Assembly: GCA_013396915.1 (NCBI GenBank)
Contig: VWZL01001934.1
Coordinates: 327,122 to 391,121 of the forward strand
Direction: 5' to 3'
Origin: Stercorarius parasiticus
Taxonomy: Eukaryota; Chordata; Aves; Charadriiformes; Stercorariidae
DNA: 64,000 nucleotides
Shown: positions 1 through 11,975 of the stretch, one piece after another
Layout of the letters: each line of letters starts with the position of its first letter
How positions within the stretch are numbered: the stretch's first letter is position 1
Notes under the pieces: model-generated
Databases searched by the model: none
What the model was told of the DNA's origin: nothing
What the model saw: the letters and a program-made list of their open reading frames with translations, nothing else
Program-made: the position numbers and the translations under genes

Positions 1-1866
1 TGGCTGGTGAGATCTGCAGAGCAGCGTCTGTGGTAATGCCAGCACTTGCCCTGGCAACTAATCCTGCCTGCTGGATGGTGGGGACAATTGAAATAGAGCT
101 TGAGCTTTATTACAGGCCTAGAAGAAGGATATTGATTTGGTTGCCTTTGCACAACAAAGCAAAGGTAGTTCTTTTGCCATCATCCTGTGCCAGCAAGTGA
201 CAAAAGGTCCGTGCTCAGGACAGCCTGGAGTGAAGAACCAAGGCCCAGATGCTAAAAAGATGCAAGGCACTGAATGTCAGTCATATTCATTGCACTTCCC
301 CACTCATTTCAGTCTTAAAAGAGACTCATAACCTCTGCAGAAGAGGCACAGATGCATCTCATAGAGGGCTCTGTCTGGGTAGCTGTTACTTGCACAATAC
401 ATGTTACTGTTGAGGCACAACAGAAATGGCCAAGTGTAGAATTTCAGGCTTACCATTGGATTTCCTGCCTTTGCCTGGAACAAAATTATATCTGCGTCAT
501 TCAGTATATGGGAATTTCCTCTCTTAGATTACATAAATGTTATTTAAAGAGGTACTGGGTAGATTTCATAACATATTTTAGCTTTGGAAAGGAATGTTTG
601 TTATCAATTTATTTAAAAATGTTGCATTTATTGGTGATGTTTGGGCTAGAGATGCTTGTCTCTGAGGTACAAGTCCTTACTAGTCTAATATTTCTACAGC
701 TCTTTTTTGCTGTGTTACTATAATATATTTAAATTAGGTATCACTACATAACAAGATACTATATATTTGTTATCAAATACAAATGCTCAAGCTGACAGAA
801 TATAAATATTAACATAATTATCTATATTCCTCAGTATGTAATCAGATATTCATTTGGTATAAATCAGAACAAGCAGAACTTTATTTATGCAGAGGTATCT
901 ATTAATGCTAAACTAACCTAGGTCCCTGGACCAAATCACTAAGTCTAAGCTAACCAGAGGGCATCCCCTTTTCCCCCATTTGTGTTGCTTTTCCAGAGAA
1001 ATCACCTTAGCATGCATTTCCACCGCTTTTGGACAACTTTGTTTCTAGTCCCAGTCACCCTTCTGCTCTGATTTTCATACTTAATGTAAAGCAGAACGGT
1101 CTATAGTCCTTTAGGCAAGCCACGGGACCATTCCCTCTTCCCCACCTCTTAAATATAAAAAGCATGCAGCATAATCTTCCCTTCAGTCATGAAAAATACA
1201 GTATAATCTTAAGTAAATATTAGTGTTCCACTTACGTAAATACAAACTGCCATTGAGGGCTAAAGCACTGAGCCTGTCAAAACCCCAGACTGAGCATATT
1301 TCTTTGGAAAGGACAGTAAGGGTCAGGAGTGAAAGACACTTTGGTGTTCGCTGTGAGTTAGGGGAAGAGTTCTGCTGGAAAGAGAATGGGCCAAATAAGA
1401 ACTTCATCCTAGAGCTTCTGCCCTCCTCAAGTGGTCCCTGATTCTCACTTGGTTATAACCAAGAGGTGGACCTTTCAGTCCCTGGTCCTGTGCTTTTCTA
1501 CAATGCTCTTCTCCCGCTGGCAGAGCAGGACAGGAGGGAAGGCTGGATCCTGTTACTGAACAGATTCATTCTGTCAATTTTTTATTAGTCTTGAAAGCAT
1601 TAGAGACATTCTACACTTGGAACCTGGCTGCATTTGCCCCATCATTACTTTCTTTAAGCATTAATTTCGGACCCTTCTCTTTTTTTTGTCTCATGCCCTT
1701 TTATAATTCCCCTGCTCTGAGCCAAAGCCCTGCATGTTCCATAACTGCCATAACTTTGATGTAGTCATTTGATTTCAGAACAGTGTTCAAATCTTTCCCG
1801 AGGATCCACCAGCAGCGTACACAGGTTGCCTTGTTCCGTGCAGTGATTCTGCTTACCTCTATTACA
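1..1866. other. Intergenic, no gene recognised
   Basis: No open frame here is flanked by convincing splice sites or resembles a known protein; the longest (352-723) is hydrophobic and AT-driven. The stretch 867-980 is one copy of a dispersed duplication listed separately. AT-rich sequence occupies about 720-900. The rest is unremarkable. Confidence 0.6.
867..980 (+). repeat. Dispersed direct repeat, copy A
   Basis: This segment matches 6990-7096 in the same orientation with about 11 mismatches and one 7-base gap, roughly 90% identity by eye. Shared blocks include ACTTTATTTATGCAGA, ATGCTAAACTAACC and GCTAACCAGAGGG. It does not look like CR1. It could be an unnamed old repeat family or a local duplication. 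Confidence 0.75.
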
Positions 1867-1913
1867 CAGAATCATAGAATCATCTAGGTTGGAAGGGACC
1901 TTTAAGATCATCA
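1867..1913 (-). mobile_element. CR1 LINE, 3'-end fragment
   Basis: Contains the reverse complement of the CR1 3' end: two AGAATCATAGAATCAT-like units followed by GGTTGGAAGGGACCTTTAAG and GATCATC. Only about 47 bp are recognisable, so this is a heavily truncated remnant. Confidence 0.8.
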
Positions 1914-4900
1914 TGCGTGCCAACTTGCCGGCTTTGCTGCTAACATTTCTCTTTGGCCTACTCCCTGGCAGGATACCTTTCCTCATTTGCAAAGAACCTG
2001 AAACCACAAAGGCATTTAAATGCCAAATCCCCACCGCCCTCAGTGGGATTTAGAGCCCCAAATACCTTTGTGAATCTACCAGTGGACAAAACGCTAGGAA
2101 CCAGTGATAGCTAAAAGACAGAGAAGGGGGGGAAAATAGATGAGCTCAACCTCCCAGCCTTGCAGTCAGACTAAACGGACCCAGCTTCTTCCCCCGGCTT
2201 TCCATCCTCACTACAGACAACTGTGAGCACTGGAGAATAATCACCTATATCCAGTTCCTCCTCCTGAGCCCTCCCCCACCCAACTCGGCTTTACGACACC
2301 GAAAGCACGCACAGCCCATTTTAACATTTTCCAGCCCGAGAGCTGTAGTCCAACCAGGGTGGGCAAACAAACGTCTCATCACCGCCAAGTATGGCCCAAC
2401 ATTGGCTCCAGCAAGAAATTTCCAGCCACTATGGAGCCAGACACATTTACATTCCTCTATTTGAAGTAAAACCCTAATCCTTTGGAAGATTTGCAGTCTG
2501 AGCAAGAGCTGTGCTCTCACCCGTGCCTTTAAGGTTTCTTTCTGTCTTGCAGCAAGGGGCAGCAGCAGACTTCTAAAGAAAGAAGGGGCTGTTAAAGAAA
2601 ATGGACTGGAATTTCATGAAGGGGTCTTTTCTTTTGTTTCAGTTCTTTGAGGGCTGTGAGGGTTTTCACAAATTTATCTTCAGGATCTCCCCTCTAGGAA
2701 ATGAATTAAGCTTTTTTTCTCCTCCTTATTTTACCATCAGGTAAACAAAAGTGTGTAGAAGGAAAGTATCTTGTCCAATGCCATCCAAAAAGTAAAGATT
2801 TCGCAGCAGAGCCAGCATGGGAACTCTAGAGACTTTGGCTCCAGTATACCTGTTAACGAACATAGACTGAACACACAAGTTTGTCACAATTCTGATCGCT
2901 TGAAAGGGTCATTAGCAGCTTTGACTTTCCCTGCTGATTGTTGCCCAGAATTATCACCCTCTTTCCCCTTAGAGGATTGCATTAATTTTTACTGCATGCA
3001 TTGTGTTTTGCTCCTCACCCTCCATCTGTTGGCAATGGGTGGAATTCTTCTAAAAACTGGAATATACTTGGGAGTCAGGAGGAGGATGGTTCCAGCCTAG
3101 TAAGTGCATGCCTTAATGCTATAACTCTTCCAGCCCTTAGAAGCGATGCACCTGATGTACATGCTCTTCACTAGCAAATCATTTCACACATGCGACATCC
3201 AGTCTCCAGTTATATGCCTTCTTGAACAGAGGAGTATTTCCATAGACCTTAAATTCTATGAAATGGCCTTCCTTGCTAAGAATAAAACAACGGGAGAAAT
3301 GAACAAACAGAAAGCTCCCCTTTTTGTACTATGCATCAGTTCATGAACTTCTTATAAGATCCAGAATCACCTAGTAACTGTCTTTTGCAGGGAAGGAAGA
3401 AGTGCTAATGCAAGTGAGCGTGCAGAGAATTCCTTCTGGAACTGCTGAAAACGCTCAATGCCCTACCCTCCTCTCCAATTCTAAGCTCACAGACTGACAA
3501 CCCACTTCTCAGTACTTCATGGGAACCAAGACATCCAAACAGACAGAGGACATAGCTCCATGCTTCACGTTGTCCTGTCTGCTCAGACAACAGCCAGAAA
3601 AAACATTCCAGAGTAGAACATGGTTGAGATGTTTGGACTCATCAACAGGAACAGCAGAGCCTACCAGGCCTTGATACTTGGCACAGTCCTAAGCACAGAA
3701 TGTTAGCTCTGGTTATACCTGCAAAAGCCTAAGAGAGCAAATTTCCACATTGCTACTTGTACAGAAGTGAGGAGTGGCTATTTCTGGGACCCACAGCACT
3801 GGATCTAGCCAGGCATCATGCTGGCAAGGCTTTGGTAAGCTTCTTGTGGGCATCTCTGCCAGTGCACCAGGTGCGTGGAGACATCCAAGCCTACACCTTC
3901 CCTGTGACACCCAACACCCTCTCCTGTTTCCCTGCCAAGGTGAGGCTGCACCGACCACAGGAGACCTTTGAGGTGAGCACACGGTGGTTATTGCCCAGGC
4001 TGGGACTCCAGGATGTGGTTGTGGCCTGGATCTCAGCCTTGGCCCCCAGGCAAGAGCACTGTGAGCATAAGGGCTCTCACTTCCTTCCTGGCCAAGCCCA
4101 AGGACTAGAGGCAGTCTCAGAATGGGTCAGTGAATGGCTTTTCACTCCTGGAATTTCATACAGATTACCTAGCAAACCATAAATTAGTCCTGCTTCTGGA
4201 TTTCCAGTCAAGGGCTTGGACTTGCTGACCTAGTCTCTTGTTTCTTTCAGCACAGACATTGTGAAACTCTGACTTTCCTGTTTTCTCTCTCCTTAAAAAA
4301 AAAAAATAATAAAAATTCTTAAAAGAATATTAAAGGTTCTTTTGCTGGCTAGCCTTACACATCAACTTTCCAAGCAACAGTACCACAAATGGTTTCTCCT
4401 TTCAAATGTCAGAACCAAACACTCCTGTTTATTTTGTGTCTGCAGACAGTTCATCTACTCTTTTCAGGAGGATGAGGGAGTATTTGATGTAGGGAGCAAG
4501 GGTTAAAACTGGAGCAAAACATGTTCATTCTATGCTAAGGCATTATTCTTCACACTCTTGACTCAGATCACCTCACTGCTGCCAAGGTAGCTGTGAAAAC
4601 AGAGTAAACAAACCTGCTGCAAAGCTCATACATGCAGTATTCTAATTATTTTAGCTTTGGCCAGCTACAGGAGTGTGACAAGACGATGTCTTCCCAGCAG
4701 TAGCGCGGGTTTTCTCTAGTCGTATTCTCCAGCTCCTTTGGATCATTCCTCCTAAGGCTGGGCAATACGTGACTGAGTGGTGGCAGTGGTGCCTCCTGAG
4801 GCCTTGCAGCCACAGAGGTACCGACAGGTTGGCCCTTGGTTCTCTGAAGTCCTCCTCTTGGAGTCCCAAGTCATGGCATATTTATCTGCATAGCAAAGAG

Positions 4901-6699
4901 CTAAATGGGAATAGATAGTGGGAAAGACAAATGGTTTTTAATAGGAAATCTCCATTTCATGCCAAAGGTGTGGATTCTCCCATCACAATTTAGGTTCTCT
5001 GTTTCTCCTCCTTAGAATCTTTCTATGAAAAGCTTAAATTAAAAGATACATATGCAGAAGTCCACTTTGTAGGCAGGACTGACCATGCCTGTTGTCATAC
5101 CCTGACTATAAACAACATATGCCTCCAGCTTCCCTTGCTGGCTCCGGCATATTGCAAAAGCGTCACAGTTCCCTACAGTCTTCTCCCTGCACTTCACGTC
5201 ACTGGGTAAATACAATAATATGGAATAATAAATTAATTATTTCAGTTTCAGATCTTGTAGCTTGTGAGAAGGGTAGCTCTGGAAACAGAGACATTCCAAG
5301 AGGATTACAGTTAAGTGGTTAATAACCTCTGATGAGGATCATTAGAATCCAAAAGGAAAAACAAAACAATACAGAGGAAGGGGAAAAGGGAAAAACAAGC
5401 TGGCTCTTGTTCCACAGTGCTACGGCATCTGCTGCTGAACAATTCTAGCACTCAACCAGTTGCAATACTGTACAAGTCCTTCCAGCTCCATGCTTTTCCA
5501 ACATTTTCCAGGCTACAGACTACACTTATTTCAGGATAACACTACAATTCTCAGCTCTTTCCTTACTATTGTGCTTAAATCACACCCAGAAGAGAAAACT
5601 AATCCAGCTTGTTCCATCTCAGTTAACTGGACAAAGACAACCTTTGCCCGTTTGAGAGGGTCAAATGTGTTAAGATCAGACAAATAGTCTCATCACAACT
5701 TGATTAGAAATTATCACATTTTCCAGTTCTTTGACAAACTGTGTCACCAAAAACAATTTCTGCTTGCCCAAAAAAAGTAATAAGCCTGTGGCAGAGCAAA
5801 GACCACTGCAGGACAACCTTCCCGCTCTGCCAGCTCGGTTTAGAACGTTGCTCCTAATATAAAAATCAGCTCCACTTTGCTGGCAGGACACAAGGCCCTA
5901 GCTCTCCACATAGAAGGGGGCTTGTACCTGAGAAATACCGTGAGGAATCGTTCTATGATTCTCTGAATATCTCCATGCTGCCCTCATAGCAGTTTTGCAG
6001 AGAGAGCTCCATGGGTTCTGGCTGGCTGAAGTAAGTCTGAACAGGAGACGGTCCAGGGAAGCTCTTCTTGATCCTTTATGTTCCTTTAGGTTTTTTTAAT
6101 ATATTGAGAAGAAGGCACAAGGAATTTTGACAGCTTCTTTACAGCATTTTCCAGAAGCCTGAAATGGGATTCAAGTGACAGACCTCTAAATTCCTGTAAA
6201 GTTCCTCTGTATGCCATAGCAAATTAGGAATTTGCTGTCCAAACCACATATACTGAACTGGCTCTGATCCTGCTGCATTAACATTCTGATGTGTTTTCCT
6301 TTCCCTCTATTTCATTCCCTCTGGCCAACTACAATTGTTACACATCTATGAATCATGGCTTCCTGGTCTTCAAGGCTGACCCACTAATAACAGCATTATT
6401 TGCATTATAGTCAGCCTACTTCACTAGACATTGTGCAAAAATCTAGAAAATGACAGACCTTGCCTCACAGAGTCATCAATAGAATTACAAAATGTCTGTT
6501 CCTTCTTACACAGAGAAGTGGGAGGTTCTTGAATTCCCTTATGTGTTTGTTCAGTGGTTGCATGAAGATGGTACTTTGAGCAGTCCCCCGATTAACTAGT
6601 TTCCACACTGTGCCAAAAGACCACCCTCATAACTGGATTTGCCTCTCATCATCAGAGAGATCAAGGAAGCAATAGGCCATGAATGGGGAATCATCCTCT
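1914..6699. other. Intergenic, no gene recognised
   Basis: I see no exon, RNA gene or repeat family here that I can name. Short open frames (for example 3757-4182) lack splice-site support and recognisable protein motifs. An A-rich tract lies at 4295-4320. The stretch is otherwise plain unique sequence. Confidence 0.55.
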
Positions 6700-6970
6700 T
6701 CATAGACTCACAGAATGGTTTGGGTTGGAAGGGACCTTAAAGCCCATCCAGTTCCACCCCGCTGCCCTGGGCAGGGACACCTCCCACCAGACCAGGTTGC
6801 CCAAAGCCCCGTCCAACCTGGCCTTGAACCCCTCCAGGGATGGGGCAGCCACAGCTTCTCTGGGCAACCTGGGCCAGGGGCTCACCACCCTCACAGCAAA
6901 GAATTTCTTCCTAATATCTAATCTAAATCTCCCCTCCTTTGGTTTAAAAACATTACCCCTCATTACCCCT
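6700..6970 (-). mobile_element. CR1 LINE, 3' fragment
   Basis: Begins with TCATAGACTCACAGAATGG, the reverse complement of the CR1 terminal repeat. It continues with the typical GGTTGGAAGGGACCTTAAAG, CAGGTTGCCCAAAGCCCCGT and GGCCTTGAACCCCTCCAGGG blocks. The element is truncated inside the 3' region and ends in a small ATTACCCCTC duplication at 6953-6970. Copy B of the dispersed repeat lies just beyond it. Confidence 0.95.
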
Positions 6971-6989
6971 AGAGGAAGAATACAGGTAA

Positions 6990-7096
6990 GAACAAGCGTA
7001 ACTTTATTTATGCAGAAGTATCTTTTCATGCTAAACTAACCCTGGACCAAATCAGTAAGTTTGAGCTAACCAGAGGGTTTCCCCTCTTCCCCCATT
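6990..7096 (+). repeat. Dispersed direct repeat, copy B
   Basis: Second copy of the segment at 867-980, about 6.1 kb away in the same orientation, lacking a TAGGTCC block present in copy A. It starts about 20 bp after a CR1 fragment. Copy A has no CR1 neighbour, so the repeat is not simply part of CR1. Confidence 0.75.
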
Positions 7097-9942
7097 CATT
7101 CCCCTTAACAATTTCAAATGAAGCCTTATATCCACTCTTCAGCTGAGAATACTTCCAGATTAGACTGCTTCAGAGCCCCAAACACCTCTCCAATCCCTCA
7201 CTCTCAGACTCTTCCCAGCGGTGCCACTTCGAACTGCCCAGGCCATATTCTCTCTCCTTTCCCCCTGCTTTTGTCACCTCTGTGGAAGCCATCTATGTCT
7301 CTGAAATAACTTTCCTATATTAGGTAAAATAGCCTCAAAAACTGGGTGCTGAGTGTTCACAGCCCTCAAAGAAGCATCTTGCAGCCGATCAGTTACCACT
7401 GCCTACATATTTGAACCAAAAGGGATACGTTTTTTGCTGGCAGACTGTGGAGACTTGCTGAACCTGAGCCAAGAAAATAGATGAGGCAAGGGGTGTTAAA
7501 AGCTACCGTCTTGCCTCTTCTACACATTACACGCACGAGTGCCTTCAGCACCCAGGGCCCGGAGCCCAGACAATTCGCTGAAAGTCTAATGCATTTCAGA
7601 TAAGGCCTTTGACTATTACCTGGATTGACAGCCAGAGAATGGGAGGAAAAATCCAGGCTCCATCCTACGCAGCCGAGCAGAAAGCATCCCAGTTCACAGG
7701 CTAACCTAGGTCAAGTGATTTGGCGCCTGCGGTGTATTAAAGCTATTTACAAGAGAAGAGAGGGAGGGATTTACAGAACTTGAAGGGAACCCACTCTCCC
7801 AGTGAAAATTGGTTTTTATTATTTTAATCCGTGATACGTCCTGGCTCTGTGCCCACGGTCAGGGTTGGAAAGGCACTGTCTTTAGTAGAGACAATGGGAA
7901 AATGAACAATATTTCTAAAACCCCCTCCGTTCCACGATTACCCAGCTCACATACTTTGCTTTCATTCTATGGACCGTCACCAGAAAGCTGTGCCTTCAGG
8001 TTGGAAGTGGATAGAATCCACTCTAAGTTCCCCAAGAGCCATGTGCATTTGTACGCACGCCCTCAGACATACCTGAAAGTACCAGGACAAGGATGCAAAA
8101 GGACTACCATGTTCAGAGCGCCTGTCAGAAAGATAAACGTGTCTCTCATCCAGAAAGACAAACTGAGAACTCCAGGAAGACTCTTGTGAGGTTTCAGCCA
8201 TCTCCTGTTTGAGCTGGAATGGTGTTTCACACGCAATTAGTGCTCTCAGAACAGGGTATGCCTGGGGGACAGATTGCAGAACCTGCCAAAATGCTGAAAG
8301 ATTATGAGACATTTGGGGCTGATAGAGTTGACTCTTCCTAACTCTTTCCAAGGCTTAATTTCTTAGAAGCAGTCTTACCTATTCAAGCCCAATGTACCCC
8401 CCGCAACACCATATATCATTCTCTGCTCGTCTGACTGTCAGCCCCAAGGCAGGGAAGAGGCACAGTCACTCCAGGTGGCCAAGGTGGGCTGGGAGCTCCG
8501 GAGCGGCGGTAGCCATCACACTGTCCTGTACCAGCGTAAAGCTCCCGAGTTCTCCAGACATTGTTTATCCAGTGGGAAAACTGAAGCGGGAATTACTCCT
8601 TCTGAAGGAGATGGACACAATTCCTCCTTTGGAGCCTTAGAAAGCTGCCTTTCCCACCACTTTTTGTTTGTCTCCCAGTTATTGTGTGCCATCAGTGGCT
8701 ATAAACCAGCTTCTGTCTGCTTCCCAGTGGAGACACAGATCTTGCCTCAAGTCTACACGAGGAGCTCATGCCTCATGCTGGGCTGAGTGAGCGGCAGCGG
8801 TCCTGAGTGGGACAGTTGGACACCTCACACCGCTTCTGGCTCTAGATGGAGCAGCCAGGGCTGGGGGGCTCTGTGCGAATGACACGCAGCAGACGGGAAC
8901 CAGCACCAGTTCACTCATTGCGTTAGTCCTCGTGGTCTGATCTCAGCACAGACACACCATGTCAGGACAATAAACGCAATCATTCCCTACAACATCTTGA
9001 CTCTTTCCCCTCTGCTTCTGTTTTCCCTTTTCCTTTCCCTTTTATTTCTTCCTGGGCCGTTTGTTGGGAAATCTAATATTCTGAGACCAACGTGCCAGCC
9101 CCCACCTTTGCTTGTCCCCCTCCACCTCCCGTCCCCTTCTGCTCTTTGATCTGAAGATCAAAGTGAGAAATGAGCACAAGCTGGTGACAGTAAGAAAATC
9201 AACAGACACATGGAGAAAAAGAAAACACCTACTTGCAAAGAGGAATGGTATTATCTGTTCCTCCACTTGTGGTGGCCCCCACAGGCAGCTCTGTTCCTTG
9301 ATTCTCTGACCTTGACATAAAAGTCTGACAAATGTCCCTGACTGAACAATGCCCAGTTTTTTGGAGTAATTTGGGAACCCCACATTGTGGGCCACCATCC
9401 AAAAAATGTATGTTTTTCTTATAATTGGTCCAACTGATTTCTGCTGCAAGGCTCCAGTTCTATCGCTTTTCTCCACTGTTGCGGTATCAAAGCACACCAC
9501 AGGGTTATGGAATCAGCTGCTCCTCATTGCAGAGGAAAATCGAGCCCCATCGCGCCCATTCTGCACTGGGTCAGTGCTGCCTGGACAGCTGGAGTGCCGG
9601 AGGATAAACCACCAAGAGCACCTCTCTAAGTCTTTCGGCTTTACCCTTAGAAAACTTCCTTTTGAGTTCCAAATCAGAATCTGCTTAGCTGGGAAATTCA
9701 AGCAGACACAGCATAGATGCTCCACACCAGCTTTAAAATCAGTGACTGAAACATGGGGTTTTTTTTCTGGTGATGCCTTACATATATTACACTGGGAACA
9801 AAATTTCCTAATATCCCACAGACACTTACCCGTGGTGCACTATCGCTGTTGTCTCAGATTCAAGAGCAGGGTAAGGACAGCCCGTATGAGCAGCTACAGT
9901 CATCTGAGCCCCTGACATCCTTCTCCTCATCCTTCTCCAGAG

Positions 9943-9978
9943 ACATACATACATACGTACATATATGTATGTATGTAT
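9943..9978. repeat. ACAT/ATGT tetranucleotide near-palindrome
   Basis: A run of ACAT units is followed directly by ATGT units, giving a 36-bp simple repeat that can fold back on itself. Such tracts are length-variable and can extrude cruciforms. Confidence 0.85.
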
Positions 9979-11589
9979 AGGTGTGGAGCAAAACATATCT
10001 CTCTGCTGCTCAGGCTCTGTTTCTATGATGAAAAGGATAGTTTTGGTCTGACAGGAAAATAGCCCAGGCCCTTTTTTTTGTGAGAATTGCCTAGTGTTTA
10101 CAAAAAAAAGGACAAAATAAGTGTAGGGGGAGTAAATATTGCCTACTGCTAAACAAGGGCTAAACCCAACATCCCCACGGGTTGTTAACTCGCCATGGCT
10201 GTCAGCACTGATCATAATCAATTGGTCACTCATCGCAGGAAAGCAAATGGTCAGGCCACAGCCTGCCCCGCAGAATCAACAGCCTAATTATTATACTCAG
10301 TCTCACTGGAATAAGCCTGCTATTAAACTCCCAGAAGTCTCACAAAGCTAAAAGGTTGTCCTCCAGCGATGCCAAGGAGACCTGGAGCAGTATTCCCGAG
10401 GTTTCTCTGTGGTTCATTCGTGTTTTAGCAATGGGGAATAACAGAGCGCAGCAAGGTGGCCATCTCTGCACAGAGCAAAGGAACAGTTTTGTGATGTTTC
10501 CCGAGACTCCTCATCGCAAACTCTCCTCCATAGCAATCCCCCTGCCTAGACTCGAGGAGTTTCTCTCTTCACAGAACGAGAAGAGGAACACAGCAGTTCT
10601 CCCAGGACGGTTTTCTGAGTGGTGACTATCAATTTACGAGGCACATCATTTGCAAACCCGGGAAGATTGTCTCTTCAGCATCAGCCCGTCCTGCCTCCCA
10701 CAGCATCCCTCGCTGGCGGGCAGGAGGCCAGGGCTGTCACTCGGCACAGGGCACAGGCCCTGTCAGCAGGCTCTTTAGCCATCACAACACTGTCAGCCCT
10801 GGCGCCCGGGCAACCGTGGGAGGATGCTTAACGAGGCCCAATTTGTCTGGCTGCAAGGGAGGAGAAGCCAGGGACACGTTGCGTCCTGAAAAAGAGCTAC
10901 GCGCTTGAGGCAAAAGCTGCGGGACCCGAGGAAAAAGGCAGAGAAGCTAAAGCAACAAATAGCCTCTTCTTCCCCAACCTTCTCCCTGTCCCCCTGGGGA
11001 TGGGACGGGTTAAACACTGGCCCCTCTGTCTCCATGCGCAGTTCTGCCTCCTCTCTCTGAACTCCTTAATCTCTTTTTGCAACTCCCGGAGTTGCACCCA
11101 CTCTATAAACAGTCTCCTGCTCAGCCTGGCTAAACGCTTTTTTTTTATCTAGCACACAGTAATTAAGACATTTAGAGTGAGACACTTCTTCCTACCAGCA
11201 CGAAACTCCACGTAGCTATTATCTGCACCTTGGGGATAACTGCGACACTCCGCTTCCTTGAAAATTCCTCCAGCCGAGTGTTATTACAGTGCAACACAAT
11301 CCACCTGTCTCCTTGTAAATCCGGCAGCTTTGGCCACGCCATCCTCGTGCCTTCCTGCCAAGCTACATCCTGCTTTTTCTTAATATAAATGACTAATTCT
11401 CCACACTACCTCCCGTCACATGAAAAGGTTTCACTTGGGGCTGTGTCTGGTTGAAACAAAACAAAGCACGGCAAAAATTGCTTCTAGCTAAAAGAAACAT
11501 TCTTTCAATATTATATCACCTTTCCTTTCCATCACATCTCACGTTACGATTCCAAGGCACTGAATGAGAGCACATTTTACCTGTAAGTA

Positions 11590-11975
11590 GGAGATGGGTA
11601 ATCCTGATTTCCCATGAGTTCATAGACACCCACAGTAGGGAAGCGGGGTGGAAATTCCACTGTAACTGGGATGGGAAAGATGAGTTCAGGTGGAATGGCA
11701 GCAGCTTTCCCTTGACACTCTGGCCCATCACTCCAAATCAACTACAAAGGTGAGATAATCCAGGAGATTTAGGGATGGAAGAGCAGAGGAGATGGGTAAT
11801 CCTCATTTCCCATGAAGCAGGGTAGGGAAGCAGGGTGGAAATTCCACTGTAGCTGGGATGGGAAAGATGAGTTCAGGTGGAATGGCAGCAGCTTTCCCTT
11901 GACACTCTGGCCCATCGCTCCAAATCAACCACAAAGTTGAGATAATCCAGGAGATCTGGGGACGGAAGGGCAGAG
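11590..11975 (+). repeat. Tandem duplication, two copies of about 190 bp
   Basis: Copy 1 (11590-11787) and copy 2 (11788-11975) both start GGAGATGGGTAATCCT and share long identical blocks, including GGTGGAAATTCCACTGTA and AGCTTTCCCTTGACACTC. Copy 2 lacks about 11 bp of a segment that copy 1 has around 11619-11636. Other differences are scattered single bases, so the duplication appears fairly recent. No coding potential is evident. Confidence 0.9.

Noticed and set aside
1..50. Bases around 28-42 (TCTGTGGTAATGCC) look a little like miR-429, whose cluster is on the same human chromosome arm
   Set aside because: The seed (TAATACTG) is missing and no pre-miRNA hairpin arm is present.
5948..5966. 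GTTCTATGATTCTCTGA resembles a plus-strand CR1 3' end
   Set aside because: The sequence upstream has none of the CR1 body blocks, so I treat it as chance.
9385..9915. 176-codon plus-strand open frame
   Set aside because: No recognisable domain, no splice or promoter context, and an equally long frame runs on the other strand.
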